DNA from: Pedobacter cryoconitis
GTDB taxonomy: Bacteria > Bacteroidota > Bacteroidia > Sphingobacteriales > Sphingobacteriaceae
Reading direction: 5' to 3'
Assembly (NCBI RefSeq): GCF_003259615.1
Contig: NZ_QLLR01000001.1
Span: 251,922-315,921, forward strand
DNA: 64,000 nt
Both the position numbers and the translations under genes were made by a program. Positions 42,350 to 51,350 of the stretch are shown piece after piece; within the stretch, counting starts at the first letter, position 1, and the number at the start of each line of letters is the position of its first letter. The notes under the pieces were generated by a model. That model did no database searches and had not been told where the DNA came from. It saw nothing but the letters and a program-made list of their open reading frames with translations.

Positions 42350-43861
42350 TTAGAATCCAGGATTATTTGGTAATAAGCTTGAATTCACATCCGTTTCCTG
42401 TTTAGGCAAAGGGAACAACAATTGCTTCTCTGAGAATGTTGCGCCGAAAACTGTTTTGTGCCCTACAAAATTGTCCCAGTTGCCAGTCACATCATTGTGA
42501 ACCTTCCTGGTACGAATCATATCAAACCACATTTTATTCTCGAAACACAATTCATAGTAACGTTGTGCCCATACTTCCTGCTCAAAAGCCGCCGATGATA
42601 ACGCGCCGATCGGAGCTAGTTTAGCTCTTCTTCTAATATCATTCACAAACTGAATCGCTGTCCCATTAGGTGCACCTTCTGCCTGATTTGAAGCTTCTGC
42701 GTACATTAATTCTACATCCGCTAAACGGTACAAAGTAAAGTTAAGATCAGACTTCAATGTACCAGATACTGCAGTAGAGTCAAACCATTTATAGATATAA
42801 TTCCCTTTAAACTGCACAATATCGTTGTTCTTATAGCTCTTATAACTTGTATAGAAAAACTGTTTTTCTGCTACCCTTTTATCACCAGGTGCATAAGAAC
42901 TGATAAACTGTGGCGTTGGATAAACTGAACCATATTCATCCGAATAACCCGAAATACCTGAATAATTCGGGATAGTCAGTGAAGTCAATGGATTGTTTGA
43001 AGGAACAGAAGCTGCATACTGAACCTGGAAAATAAATTCCCCGTTGTTTTTATTTGCAGGTTTCAGCATATCCGTATACTCCGGAAATAAAGAAAAACCT
43101 CCTGTTTGCGCAACCGCCAGTGAACGTTTGGCCGATTCAGCATAATATTGTTTTCCGCCGTTGATTGCTGCACCAGCATAAGTTAAATATACATCTGCCA
43201 GAATTGATTTTACAGCGCTCATAGACACTTTTCCTGTAATATCCTTCCAGGGTAAAGTAGATTTCTCTGCTTCCAGTAAATCCGGGATAATCACGGTATC
43301 ATAAATATCCTTTGCAGCTGTTCTTGGAATCGACAGGTTCAGGTTTTTAGGAATTTCAGTAACCTTTGGAACAGCTCCGTACATTCTCACCAGGAAAAAA
43401 TAGTATAAAGCTCTAAGCGTACGCGCTTCGGCCATCAGGTTTGTTTTATCTGCTTCACTAAGTCCCGGAGCGTTGATACCAGGTATTTTTTCGATAGCGA
43501 TATTACATGCACCAACTCCCTGGTACATTTTCTGCCACCAGGTATCGATATAAAATGAAGTCGTATTGTAAGAAAGATTCTGGAAATTAACTGCTCCGGT
43601 TTGTCCAAGATCACTATTTGCTTTTCCGGTCATAAATTCCATCAGGTTATAGGTATTTCCTCCGTATGATGAAGGTTGTCCCTGCAACATCCCCTGCAGA
43701 TATTGATAACTTGAATTCGCAAAGGCTCTGGCTACTTTAGCACTGGAAAGCTCTGAATCCGGAGTTATAAAATCGGTGGGCTTTTCATCCAGGAATTTTT
43801 TACAAGAAGCACAGGTAAGTAAAACCAGTACCGCAAATAATATATTTTTTGTCGTTTTCAT
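42350..43861 (-). CDS. SusD/RagB-family outer-membrane lipoprotein
   Basis: A 503-residue SusD-type lipoprotein, lipobox ending at Cys20 (TCASCKKF). Blocks typical of the family include LMAEARTLRALYYFFLVRMYGAVPKVTEIPKN (about 140-170), KSILADVYLTYAGAAING, and the C-terminal EVWAQRYYELCFENKMWFDMIRTRKVH with LLFPLPKQETDVNSSLLPNNPGF. It follows the SusC gene (12 bases) and is the third gene in a glycosidase-SusC-SusD operon. The substrate may be an alpha-glucan or mannan, given the glycosidase upstream, but this is only a hint. Confidence 0.95.
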   Translation of the reverse strand: MKTTKNILFAVLVLLTCASCKKFLDEKPTDFITPDSELSSAKVARAFANSSYQYLQGMLQGQPSSYGGNTYNLMEFMTGKANSDLGQTGAVNFQNLSYNTTSFYIDTWWQKMYQGVGACNIAIEKIPGINAPGLSEADKTNLMAEARTLRALYYFFLVRMYGAVPKVTEIPKNLNLSIPRTAAKDIYDTVIIPDLLEAEKSTLPWKDITGKVSMSAVKSILADVYLTYAGAAINGGKQYYAESAKRSLAVAQTGGFSLFPEYTDMLKPANKNNGEFIFQVQYAASVPSNNPLTSLTIPNYSGISGYSDEYGSVYPTPQFISSYAPGDKRVAEKQFFYTSYKSYKNNDIVQFKGNYIYKWFDSTAVSGTLKSDLNFTLYRLADVELMYAEASNQAEGAPNGTAIQFVNDIRRRAKLAPIGALSSAAFEQEVWAQRYYELCFENKMWFDMIRTRKVHNDVTGNWDNFVGHKTVFGATFSEKQLLFPLPKQETDVNSSLLPNNPGF

Positions 43862-43872
43862 GTGATTCAGTT

Positions 43873-46800
43873 TTAAAAGGTAAGTTGAACGCCTAAATTC
43901 CAGATACGAGGTCTTGGCGTAGCGAAAAAGTCAATATTTTGAGAGAAAGAAGCATTTGAACCGTAAGTCTGGTTAAATGTATCTACCTCCGGATCATATC
44001 CTGTGTACTTGGTGATGATAAACAAGTTCTGAACGTTTGCGTAAATTCTTAAACGATTGATGTGCAACTTCTGATTTACTGCCGCAGGTAAGCTATAACC
44101 CACGATAAAATTCTGACCACGGATAAATGAACCATCCTCTACCCACCAGCTGTCAAAGTGTGAATCCTGAGCGAATTTATAGTTACGTACCTGGGAAATA
44201 GAAGTATTTTGATTTTGTGGTGTCCACGCATTTAACACTGTTGCCAAACTATTCGAGATCGTCTGTCTGTCTTCAGTAGAGTGTTTAAAGTTAGCTGCTG
44301 TATTGACACCCTGAACAAAACGAATATCAAATGATAAATCCCAGTTTTTATATTTAAAACTACTGCTGAATGTTCCTGTCCATTTTGGATAAGCCCGGCC
44401 TATAATACTATAGTTCACGCTACCATCCTCATTGTAAAGGTATTTTCTGTCTCCGGTTTTTAAGCCATGTGATGCGGCCTCAGCTGCTTCATTTTCACCA
44501 TAAGTGCCCAGACGTGTCATTCCGTAAAAAGATCCGATTGGTTCGCCTACACGAACTACATAATTCTGACCAAGGAAGTTCGGGCCAGGGAAAATGTCAG
44601 CGTTACCATCATTCAACTTGATAACTTTGTTTTTATTCGCAGAGAACAGGAAGCTGGTTGACCAGGTGAAATTATCTGTTTTAACATTGACCGTATTCAA
44701 ACTGATCTCTATTCCGGAATTTCTTACTGAACCTACGTTTTTGTAAACATTTGCATTGGTAAATCCTGCGGACCACGGAATTGGGGTCTGTAACAATAAA
44801 TCTTTGGTGACACGGTTATAATAATCAAAAGTCAGGTTAATTCTATCATTGAATAACCCTAATTCAACTCCTGCATCTGCTTGGATTGATCTCTCCCATT
44901 TCAAATCCTGATTACCGATATAACTAGGCAATAGTGTTGATTGTGCTGAACCACCTAAAACAGTTGTACTTGGCTGAATTTGTGATAAAGAACGGGCTTG
45001 TCCAATTTCCTGGTTACCTGAAGTACCATAACTTGCACGGATCTTTAAATTAGAAACGGTTTTACTGTTTTTAAGGAAATCTTCTTGTGAAACGCGCCAT
45101 GCAGCACCTACAGAAGGGAAAAAGGCATATTTATTGTTTTTTCCAAATCTCGAAGAACCATCATAACGGCCTGTAGCTGTAAATAAATATTTATCATCCA
45201 GACTATAGTTTACCCTTGCATAGAATGAACTTAAAGCAGATTTAGTATCATAAGATTCAGATGCAGATCTTACTGAACCAGCCTGAAGATAATGATATTG
45301 AAAAATATCATCTACAAAGTTTTGCGTTTCTGCACGAACTCTTTCATAACCAGTTTGCTGTAAAGATGCGCCTAATAAGGCTGTAAATTTTTGACGTTCA
45401 TTGATTTTTTTGTTCCACGTCAAATAATTTTCTGTCTGCCAGTAATAGTTATCATAAGCATTGATATTGGCTACCCCGCCTTCATCGGCAGATAAATGCT
45501 GCAAATTCTGAGAAGAAAAGAAGTTATTTTTATTGGAGCTCAGGTTATATCCAAAGTCAGTTTTAAAATCAAGTTCGCTGGTAATATGAACTAAAGCATA
45601 AACATTACCCAGCATTTGTAAAGTATTATTGATCGTATATCTGTTGTTTGCAATATCTATCGGATTTGGTGCACCCTCTAAACCAGCAATATCAAAATTC
45701 CCTGCATATAGGCCATTAGCATATTTTACAGGTAAAATCGGCACTTCTTCGCCTACTGCCCTGGCAACATTTAAACTTCCGTTACCATCGGTAACTAAAC
45801 GTTGTATGCTTCTGATCAGGTTCACATTACCACCTAATTTTAACCAGCTTTTCACATCATTATCTAAGGTCATCTTTACAGAATAGCGCTTAAAGCCTGA
45901 AGTAGGAGCCAGTCCTTTTTGATTCAGATAACCTAATGATAAACTGTACAGGGATTTTTCATTACCACCTTGTACATTTAACTGGTGATTTTGTGAGAAA
46001 GCAGGTTTATAAGTTTCCTTTTCCCAGTTTGTATCATAAAGAGGTTTATTGTTGGTATCAAATAATAATGGATAATTTGCATAATTCAAGGCTTTTGGAG
46101 GAGTCCATACGCCACCTGCAGGGTCAAATTTTGTACCGTTCGCGAAAGCCTCATTGTAAACTTTCAGGAATTCTTCTGAATTTAACGATTTCACATGTCT
46201 GTATAATTCACTCACGTTTGCATTCGCCTCGTAACTAATTTGCGTTCCCTCTCTGCGCCCTCTTTTTGTGGTGATCATAATGACCCCATTTGCACCTCTT
46301 GAACCATAAATAGCGGTAGAAGAAGCGTCTTTTAAGACTTCTAATGAAGCCACATCATTCGGGTTAATCGAATTCGGATCAACACCCGCAACCCCGTCAA
46401 TTACATATAAAGGATCAATATTGGAGTTAATAGATCCAATACCCCTTACCCGTACTTTCGCGGCTGTTCCTGGAGCTGCACTGTTCAAACTCACCTCAAC
46501 ACCTGCTATTTTACCTTGCAGGGCCTGGGAGATATTTGCAACAGGTTTATCCATCAGCTGTTCACCTTTAATGGTGGCAACAGCTCCGGTTAAATCTGAT
46601 TTCTTAACCGTACCGTAACCAATTACAACTACTTCGTTCAGGTTATCGGCCTTTTCATCCAGCTGGATGTTGATGGTACTTCTACCGCTGATCGTTCTTT
46701 CCTGTGCTGTAAAACCTGTAGAAGAGAAAACCAGGATAGCCTTATCATCAGCTACCTGAATTTGGTAATTTCCAGCAGCATCAGTTATTGCGCCTCCAGC

Positions 46801-46941
46801 TGCCCCCTTTATTTTGACACTAACCCCGGGGATCGCGAGGTTGTCCTTTAAACCGGTGACCTTCCCGGTAATTTTAATTTGTGCCATCACCTGCAGGGAA
46901 AGCAGTGAGAGCAAAATGGAGTAAATAAATGCTTTTTTCAT
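43873..46941 (-). CDS. SusC-like TonB-dependent receptor (no STN domain)
   Basis: A complete SusC protein of 1022 residues. Signal peptide at 1-20 (LLSLLSLQVMAQ). The carboxypeptidase-regulatory-like domain spans about 22-98, followed by a TonB-box-like LNEVVVIGYGTVKKSD, the plug (with YGSRGANGVIMITTKRG) and the barrel ending in NLGVQLTF. As there is no STN domain, control is not by a FecR partner, and none is encoded nearby. The divergent GntR regulator at 48700 is the most likely controller. The gene lies 64 bases after the glycosidase gene, with a repetitive AT-rich gap (repeated AAAAACCAAAAACT), and directly before SusD. Confidence 0.95.
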   Translation of the reverse strand: MKKAFIYSILLSLLSLQVMAQIKITGKVTGLKDNLAIPGVSVKIKGAAGGAITDAAGNYQIQVADDKAILVFSSTGFTAQERTISGRSTINIQLDEKADNLNEVVVIGYGTVKKSDLTGAVATIKGEQLMDKPVANISQALQGKIAGVEVSLNSAAPGTAAKVRVRGIGSINSNIDPLYVIDGVAGVDPNSINPNDVASLEVLKDASSTAIYGSRGANGVIMITTKRGRREGTQISYEANANVSELYRHVKSLNSEEFLKVYNEAFANGTKFDPAGGVWTPPKALNYANYPLLFDTNNKPLYDTNWEKETYKPAFSQNHQLNVQGGNEKSLYSLSLGYLNQKGLAPTSGFKRYSVKMTLDNDVKSWLKLGGNVNLIRSIQRLVTDGNGSLNVARAVGEEVPILPVKYANGLYAGNFDIAGLEGAPNPIDIANNRYTINNTLQMLGNVYALVHITSELDFKTDFGYNLSSNKNNFFSSQNLQHLSADEGGVANINAYDNYYWQTENYLTWNKKINERQKFTALLGASLQQTGYERVRAETQNFVDDIFQYHYLQAGSVRSASESYDTKSALSSFYARVNYSLDDKYLFTATGRYDGSSRFGKNNKYAFFPSVGAAWRVSQEDFLKNSKTVSNLKIRASYGTSGNQEIGQARSLSQIQPSTTVLGGSAQSTLLPSYIGNQDLKWERSIQADAGVELGLFNDRINLTFDYYNRVTKDLLLQTPIPWSAGFTNANVYKNVGSVRNSGIEISLNTVNVKTDNFTWSTSFLFSANKNKVIKLNDGNADIFPGPNFLGQNYVVRVGEPIGSFYGMTRLGTYGENEAAEAASHGLKTGDRKYLYNEDGSVNYSIIGRAYPKWTGTFSSSFKYKNWDLSFDIRFVQGVNTAANFKHSTEDRQTISNSLATVLNAWTPQNQNTSISQVRNYKFAQDSHFDSWWVEDGSFIRGQNFIVGYSLPAAVNQKLHINRLRIYANVQNLFIITKYTGYDPEVDTFNQTYGSNASFSQNIDFFATPRPRIWNLGVQLTF

Positions 46942-47005
46942 AATTTGGTTTTTAGTTTTTGGTTTTTGGTGTGGTTATATGATCGTTTTAAAAGCTGTTC
47001 AGTTG

Positions 47006-48301
47006 TTAGTTTTTGGCGGCCCATTGTTTAAGAGATTCAACGGCATCGAATAAAACGCCCGCCTCTCCTCTGAAATCACCGGACCCTTTGGCTTCGCCGG
47101 TTTGTACATTGTACCATTCATAAAATCCTTTATGGGCAATTGCGCGGTCTACCATAGGCATTAATTCTTCATAAGCTTCTTTAATCAGCTGATTAGAGAT
47201 TAAACCAGGAATCATCCGGCCACCGAACCAGGTCCAGTCACCGCCATTTTGATAAGAATAAGGAAGCATATTTGGAAATTCACTTTCCGGATAAGGGGGA
47301 TAAACTGTAAAGCCTATCGTTGCAAATTTTTCTTTTGCTGCGGCAGCTACGATTTGAAGGTTAATTTGTTGTACCTCTTTTGGAGTGTTAAATCCAGCCA
47401 GAATTGCACATACAGAGCCACCACAGTATAAAATCTTGTCTTCGTCAAATGTTTTAGAGAAAGGACTGCCGTTTAAATACAAATGAGGTCTGTATTTTTG
47501 AGCTTCAGGCATCCACAGGTGTTTGCGGACATTTGCTTTAATTTTACTGGCCACGCCCGCCCAATCTTGCTGTGTTTTGTAGTTTGCAGGTTTCATAGCC
47601 AGAAAATCATTTATGGCGATGACAAACATGGCATTATCATAAATATCAACTGCCCATTTGGTATGTGCATTGATCGCTACCCCCCAGCCTTTTTCTGGTT
47701 GTACGTCTCCCCAGTCAACCGTAGCAGCACCTTTTACAAGACCATATTTAGCTGACCATCTATCTTTTAAGATATAGGAGAACGATTCTTCCATACGTTG
47801 CAAAATGGTTTTAGCTCCGATACGTTCGGAAAGAATACTTTGATCACCAGTCACGTCAATATACTTGCTCACCGCTTGTACCAATGAGGATTCCTGATCA
47901 GTTTCTACTGTATTTTTATGGGCGGCCCATCCTGGCAATAAAGTGGAGTAACGGTACTGATAGCCACCGTTTGCTTTTGCACTATCCACTACACCATCCA
48001 CAATATTACCATCATCACCCTGAATTTTAAAGAACATCAGGAGCATATTCCGCACTTTCTCTTTGGGTTGAATTTTTAAAGAGCCTTTGATAAAGGTATT
48101 AAAGTCTCTGATCCATACTTCGTCATAAGATGTACCAGCAGAAAATCCGGTAAGTAGTTGAATTGCCCTTGCCTGAATCGTATCTAAACGAGTATCAGCG
48201 CGTATGGACCTCGCGAGTGCTGCCCTATCTGCTACCTGTGCGGTAGAGTTCAGATGTAGTAAACAAAAAACAGCAGAAAAAAGGAGTAGAGATTTTTTCA
48301 T
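47006..48301 (-). CDS. Exported six-hairpin ((alpha/alpha)6) glycosidase-like protein
   Basis: A 431-residue protein with a signal peptide (about 1-21). The (alpha/alpha)6-barrel pattern is seen in EVWIRDFNTFI (60-71), KIQGDDGNIVDGVV, KNTVETDQESSLVQAVS, GAATVDWGDVQ, YCGGSVCAILAGF and YQNGGDWTWFGGRMI. Asp65 and the Glu/Asp of VETDQES are good catalytic candidates. I cannot assign a GH family with certainty; the fold resembles the glucoamylase/GH94/GH63-like six-hairpin group. It is the first gene of the operon with SusC and SusD and probably acts in the periplasm on imported oligosaccharides. It lies next to mannose-related genes, so alpha-mannosidase or glucosidase activity would both suit. 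Confidence 0.72.
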   Translation of the reverse strand: MKKSLLLFSAVFCLLHLNSTAQVADRAALARSIRADTRLDTIQARAIQLLTGFSAGTSYDEVWIRDFNTFIKGSLKIQPKEKVRNMLLMFFKIQGDDGNIVDGVVDSAKANGGYQYRYSTLLPGWAAHKNTVETDQESSLVQAVSKYIDVTGDQSILSERIGAKTILQRMEESFSYILKDRWSAKYGLVKGAATVDWGDVQPEKGWGVAINAHTKWAVDIYDNAMFVIAINDFLAMKPANYKTQQDWAGVASKIKANVRKHLWMPEAQKYRPHLYLNGSPFSKTFDEDKILYCGGSVCAILAGFNTPKEVQQINLQIVAAAAKEKFATIGFTVYPPYPESEFPNMLPYSYQNGGDWTWFGGRMIPGLISNQLIKEAYEELMPMVDRAIAHKGFYEWYNVQTGEAKGSGDFRGEAGVLFDAVESLKQWAAKN

Positions 48302-48699
48302 TCAGTTTTATTTAAATACGATAAATAAAAGCGCACATATCCCTGTTTTTAATAGGAAACATGATTACCGTCTATATTTGGTTGTTAATAGTTATGTACA
48401 AACATAGAAGTATTCTAGGTATTTCCAAATTTTAGATGATCTTTTTTCATATTGATAAAACGGTTAAGCTTTATCCAGGTTTGATTGCCATTTTACTTAT
48501 TATTCATAGTTAACGTTGTGAATAATTTCACTAACTATGATCTTTTCGTCAGACTTCTATTTTTGTTCATTCCGCTTAACCTGAATGAGTAATCGGCAGG
48601 TATCAAGTTGCAGCACATATATACCTACATTCCTATTTGCTATGTATGTACTAAAAAGCTTAATTTTACAACCGATCACCGCATCGTTATTAAACTACT
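48302..48699. other. Divergent control region between glycosidase and GntR operons
   Basis: 398 bases without a gene. It contains an inverted repeat TATGT-ACAA-ACATA at 48393-48406 and a related TATGTATGTAC stretch at 48641-48651, which could be binding sites of the GntR regulator. Promoter elements on the plus strand are listed separately. No strong terminator or RNA gene was seen. Confidence 0.5.
48636..48668 (+). promoter_or_regulatory. Promoter-like element of the GntR gene
   Basis: TTTG (48636-48639), 21 bases, TAATTTTA (48661-48668, 7 of 8 matches to TAnnTTTG), 31 bases before the ATG at 48700. The TATGTATGTAC stretch lies between the two boxes, the position expected for an autoregulatory site. 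Confidence 0.5.
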
Positions 48700-49434
48700 A
48701 TGAATATTTCCATTGACCATAAAAGTCATATCCCACTTCACATCCAGGCAGAACTCTTACTCAGAGAACTTATCAAAGATCCAGCATACCAGGCTGGTAA
48801 ACTCTTACCGAATGAAGTAGATCTTGCCAAGAAACTGGCGATCTCCAGAACAACCCTTCGCCAGGCTTTGAACAAATTGGTTTATGAAGAATTACTAGTG
48901 CGTAAAAAAGGGTATGGAACCAAGGTTGCTCCTTCTAAAATAAGCTCTAAATCAATGAATTGGCTGAGTTTTTCTCAGGAAATGAAAGCAAGGGGCGTAC
49001 CTGTCAAAAACTATGAGTTACATGTAAGCTGGGTCTACCCGGATGAACAGATTGCCAATTTATTCGATATTAAAACCGATAAAAAGATCTTGAAATTAGA
49101 GCGTTTGCGCGGTGGGGCTGATAGTGCTTTTGTGTATTTCATTTCTTACTTCCATCCCAGAATAGGCCTTACAGGAGAGGAAGATTTTAAGCTGCCTTTA
49201 TATGAAATGCTGGAAACAGAACATTCAGTCATCGCCAATTTATCGAAGGAAGAGATCAGTGCCATCACGGCAAACAAATTTATTGCCGGCAAGCTGGAAG
49301 TGGAAACCGGAAGCCCTATTTTATTCAGAAAAAGATTCGTCTATGATCAGGGTGATCGTGCAATGGAATATAACTTAGGCTATTACAATGCCGAAAGCTT
49401 TATCTATACCGTAGAGAGCAGAAGAAATCACTAG
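48700..49434 (+). CDS. GntR-family regulator with UTRA ligand domain
   Basis: A 244-residue regulator. The GntR winged helix is at about 10-78 (IPLHIQAELLLRELIKD, then LPNEVDLAKKLAISRTTLRQALNKLVYEELLVRKKGYGTKV). The UTRA effector domain follows (about 95-240), ending EYNLGYYNAESFIYTVESR. UTRA regulators generally respond to phosphorylated sugars. The gene starts the plus-strand group with the mannose isomerase-like, GH38 and MFS genes, and is divergent from the glycosidase/SusC/SusD operon, so it may repress both sides until mannose-phosphate or a related metabolite is present. Confidence 0.92.
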   Translation: MNISIDHKSHIPLHIQAELLLRELIKDPAYQAGKLLPNEVDLAKKLAISRTTLRQALNKLVYEELLVRKKGYGTKVAPSKISSKSMNWLSFSQEMKARGVPVKNYELHVSWVYPDEQIANLFDIKTDKKILKLERLRGGADSAFVYFISYFHPRIGLTGEEDFKLPLYEMLETEHSVIANLSKEEISAITANKFIAGKLEVETGSPILFRKRFVYDQGDRAMEYNLGYYNAESFIYTVESRRNH

Positions 49435-49520
49435 ATTTTTATCGATTTTAAAAAGGGCTTTGAATATTCAGGAGAAATGTCATATGTTTGGACATTATAA
49501 CATATAACTAATCAAACCTG

Positions 49521-51326
49521 ATGACGGATCCTTACCCAAACGGAATAAATACCGATATAGGTACTTTGCGGAATACAACGCAATTTATTATTCCAGCAGA
49601 AAAAGCTCAAACCACTCAGCAGGGATATGATATTTATCCCGCTTTTAAGATTGCAGACACCATCTATTCAGGTTTCAACAGCCTGGCTGAATGGATCGTT
49701 AATCAGGATCAAAATATTGTAATTGATGGATATTCCGGTGTCTGCTGGGACCAGTTCGTCAAACAGCTTCATAAACATTTAACGCAAAAAGGTAAAACCG
49801 TCCGCTGGATAACAATTGATACGGCGTTAAAACCCGCCGCAGTAATTGAGGAGTTAATTGCTGTTAATTTACAGCAAAATGATCCTGTATTTGGTAAAAG
49901 GTATGAAGGGGAATTAATAGACTTTTTTGATTTGAAAAAGCTCCGCTCAATTCAACCAGATTCCCATGAATTAACCATTATCTATGGCTGTGGAGCTGCA
50001 TTAGCCCCTATTCATGCTAAAACAATTTATATTGATGTCCCCAAAAATGAGATTCAGTTCCGTTCCAGAGCAAATGTGCTGCGTAATCTTGGTGCCTCAG
50101 AAACTGCCGATCCTAAAACACAGTATAAACGCTTTTATTTTGTAGACTGGCCTGTTTTAAATAAACATAAGCAGCAGTTATTAGCGCGTATTGATGCTAT
50201 TGTGGACGAACAGCGAATCATTGAAATAGCCTGGATGACTGGGGCAGCGCTTCGCAATTCATTAACTAAAATGTCCAGACATGCTTTCCGGGCCCGGCCT
50301 TGGTTTGAACCTGGTGTATGGGGTGGCCAATGGATTAAAGACAATATAGCGGGACTCAATCCGGACGTTATAAACTATGCCTGGTCATTTGAATTGATAG
50401 CTCCCGAAAACGGGATTGTACTGGAAAATGAAGGCCGGTTATTGGAAGTCTCTTTTGATTCCCTGCTTTTTCATAACAGTAATGCGATCTTAGGTAAAGC
50501 TGCCAAACGTTTCGGTTATCATTTTCCGATACGCTTTGATTTCCTGGATACCATGAATGGCGCTCCATTGTCCTTACAGTGCCATCCTACCATAGCTTAT
50601 ACCAAAGAACATTTTGGGGAAGACTTTACACAGGATGAAACTTATTACATTCTTGAACATCAGCAGCAAGCCAAAGTATATTTAGGTTTTCAGGAAAATA
50701 TTGATCCGCAAGAATTTAAACGGGTTCTGCAAGACAGTTTTAATCACCATACACCTGTAGCGGTAGAAACGTATGTACAGACATTTAATTCTAAAAAACA
50801 TGAGCTATATCTGATTCCAAATGGCACTGTGCATAGTTCTGGCAAGAACAACCTGGTATTGGAAATTAGTGCAACACCTTATATTTTCACCTTTAAAATG
50901 TACGATTGGCTGCGCCCTGATTTAAATGGTAAACCAAGGCCATTGAATATCGAACGTGCTTTTGCCAACCTGAATTTTGAAAGAAAGGGTGATGTAGTTA
51001 AAGACACCCTGATTGCAAAACAAAGTATCATTAAGCAGGGCGACGACTGGCAGGTAATCAACCTGATGACTCATCCTGATCATTTTTATGCAATTCACCG
51101 CTTTGAATTCGATACCGTTATTGAAGGACATACCAATGGGCAATGTCATATCCTGAGCCTGGTAGAAGGAGATCTTATTTTGGTTAGAACCGGACAGATG
51201 GAACAGGTAATTCATTATGCGGAAACTTTTATTATTCCTGCTGATGCGGTACAATACCAAATCATAAATAAAGGAAAGGGACGGGCTAAAGTCCTCACTG
51301 CCTTTGTAAAGGACGAATGTTGTTAA
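49521..51326 (+). CDS. Class I mannose-6-phosphate isomerase fused to a kinase-like N-terminal domain
   Basis: A 601-residue protein with two parts. The N-terminal ~250 residues look like a nucleoside/uridine-kinase-type alpha/beta fold, but the P-loop position reads DGYSGVCWDQF (about 74-84), which lacks the GxxxxGKS signature, so it is probably inactive as a kinase. The C-terminal half (about 255-600) resembles class I mannose-6-phosphate isomerases of the cupin type: RPWFEPGVWGGQW, LQCHPTIAYTKEHFG, and the metal-site block YLIPNGTVHSSGKNNLVLEIS (His at about 438). It would convert mannose-6-phosphate and fructose-6-phosphate. It lies in the GntR/GH38/MFS operon, 86 bases after gntR, so it suits the use of mannose released by the alpha-mannosidase. 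Confidence 0.8.
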   Translation: MTDPYPNGINTDIGTLRNTTQFIIPAEKAQTTQQGYDIYPAFKIADTIYSGFNSLAEWIVNQDQNIVIDGYSGVCWDQFVKQLHKHLTQKGKTVRWITIDTALKPAAVIEELIAVNLQQNDPVFGKRYEGELIDFFDLKKLRSIQPDSHELTIIYGCGAALAPIHAKTIYIDVPKNEIQFRSRANVLRNLGASETADPKTQYKRFYFVDWPVLNKHKQQLLARIDAIVDEQRIIEIAWMTGAALRNSLTKMSRHAFRARPWFEPGVWGGQWIKDNIAGLNPDVINYAWSFELIAPENGIVLENEGRLLEVSFDSLLFHNSNAILGKAAKRFGYHFPIRFDFLDTMNGAPLSLQCHPTIAYTKEHFGEDFTQDETYYILEHQQQAKVYLGFQENIDPQEFKRVLQDSFNHHTPVAVETYVQTFNSKKHELYLIPNGTVHSSGKNNLVLEISATPYIFTFKMYDWLRPDLNGKPRPLNIERAFANLNFERKGDVVKDTLIAKQSIIKQGDDWQVINLMTHPDHFYAIHRFEFDTVIEGHTNGQCHILSLVEGDLILVRTGQMEQVIHYAETFIIPADAVQYQIINKGKGRAKVLTAFVKDECC

Positions 51327-51350
51327 TTAATTTAAAGACTATCAATCACC

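Noticed and set aside
44000..46230. ACGTTTGC half palindromes in the SusC coding region
   Set aside because: They lack the full palindrome and lie inside coding DNA, so are not counted as LacI operators.
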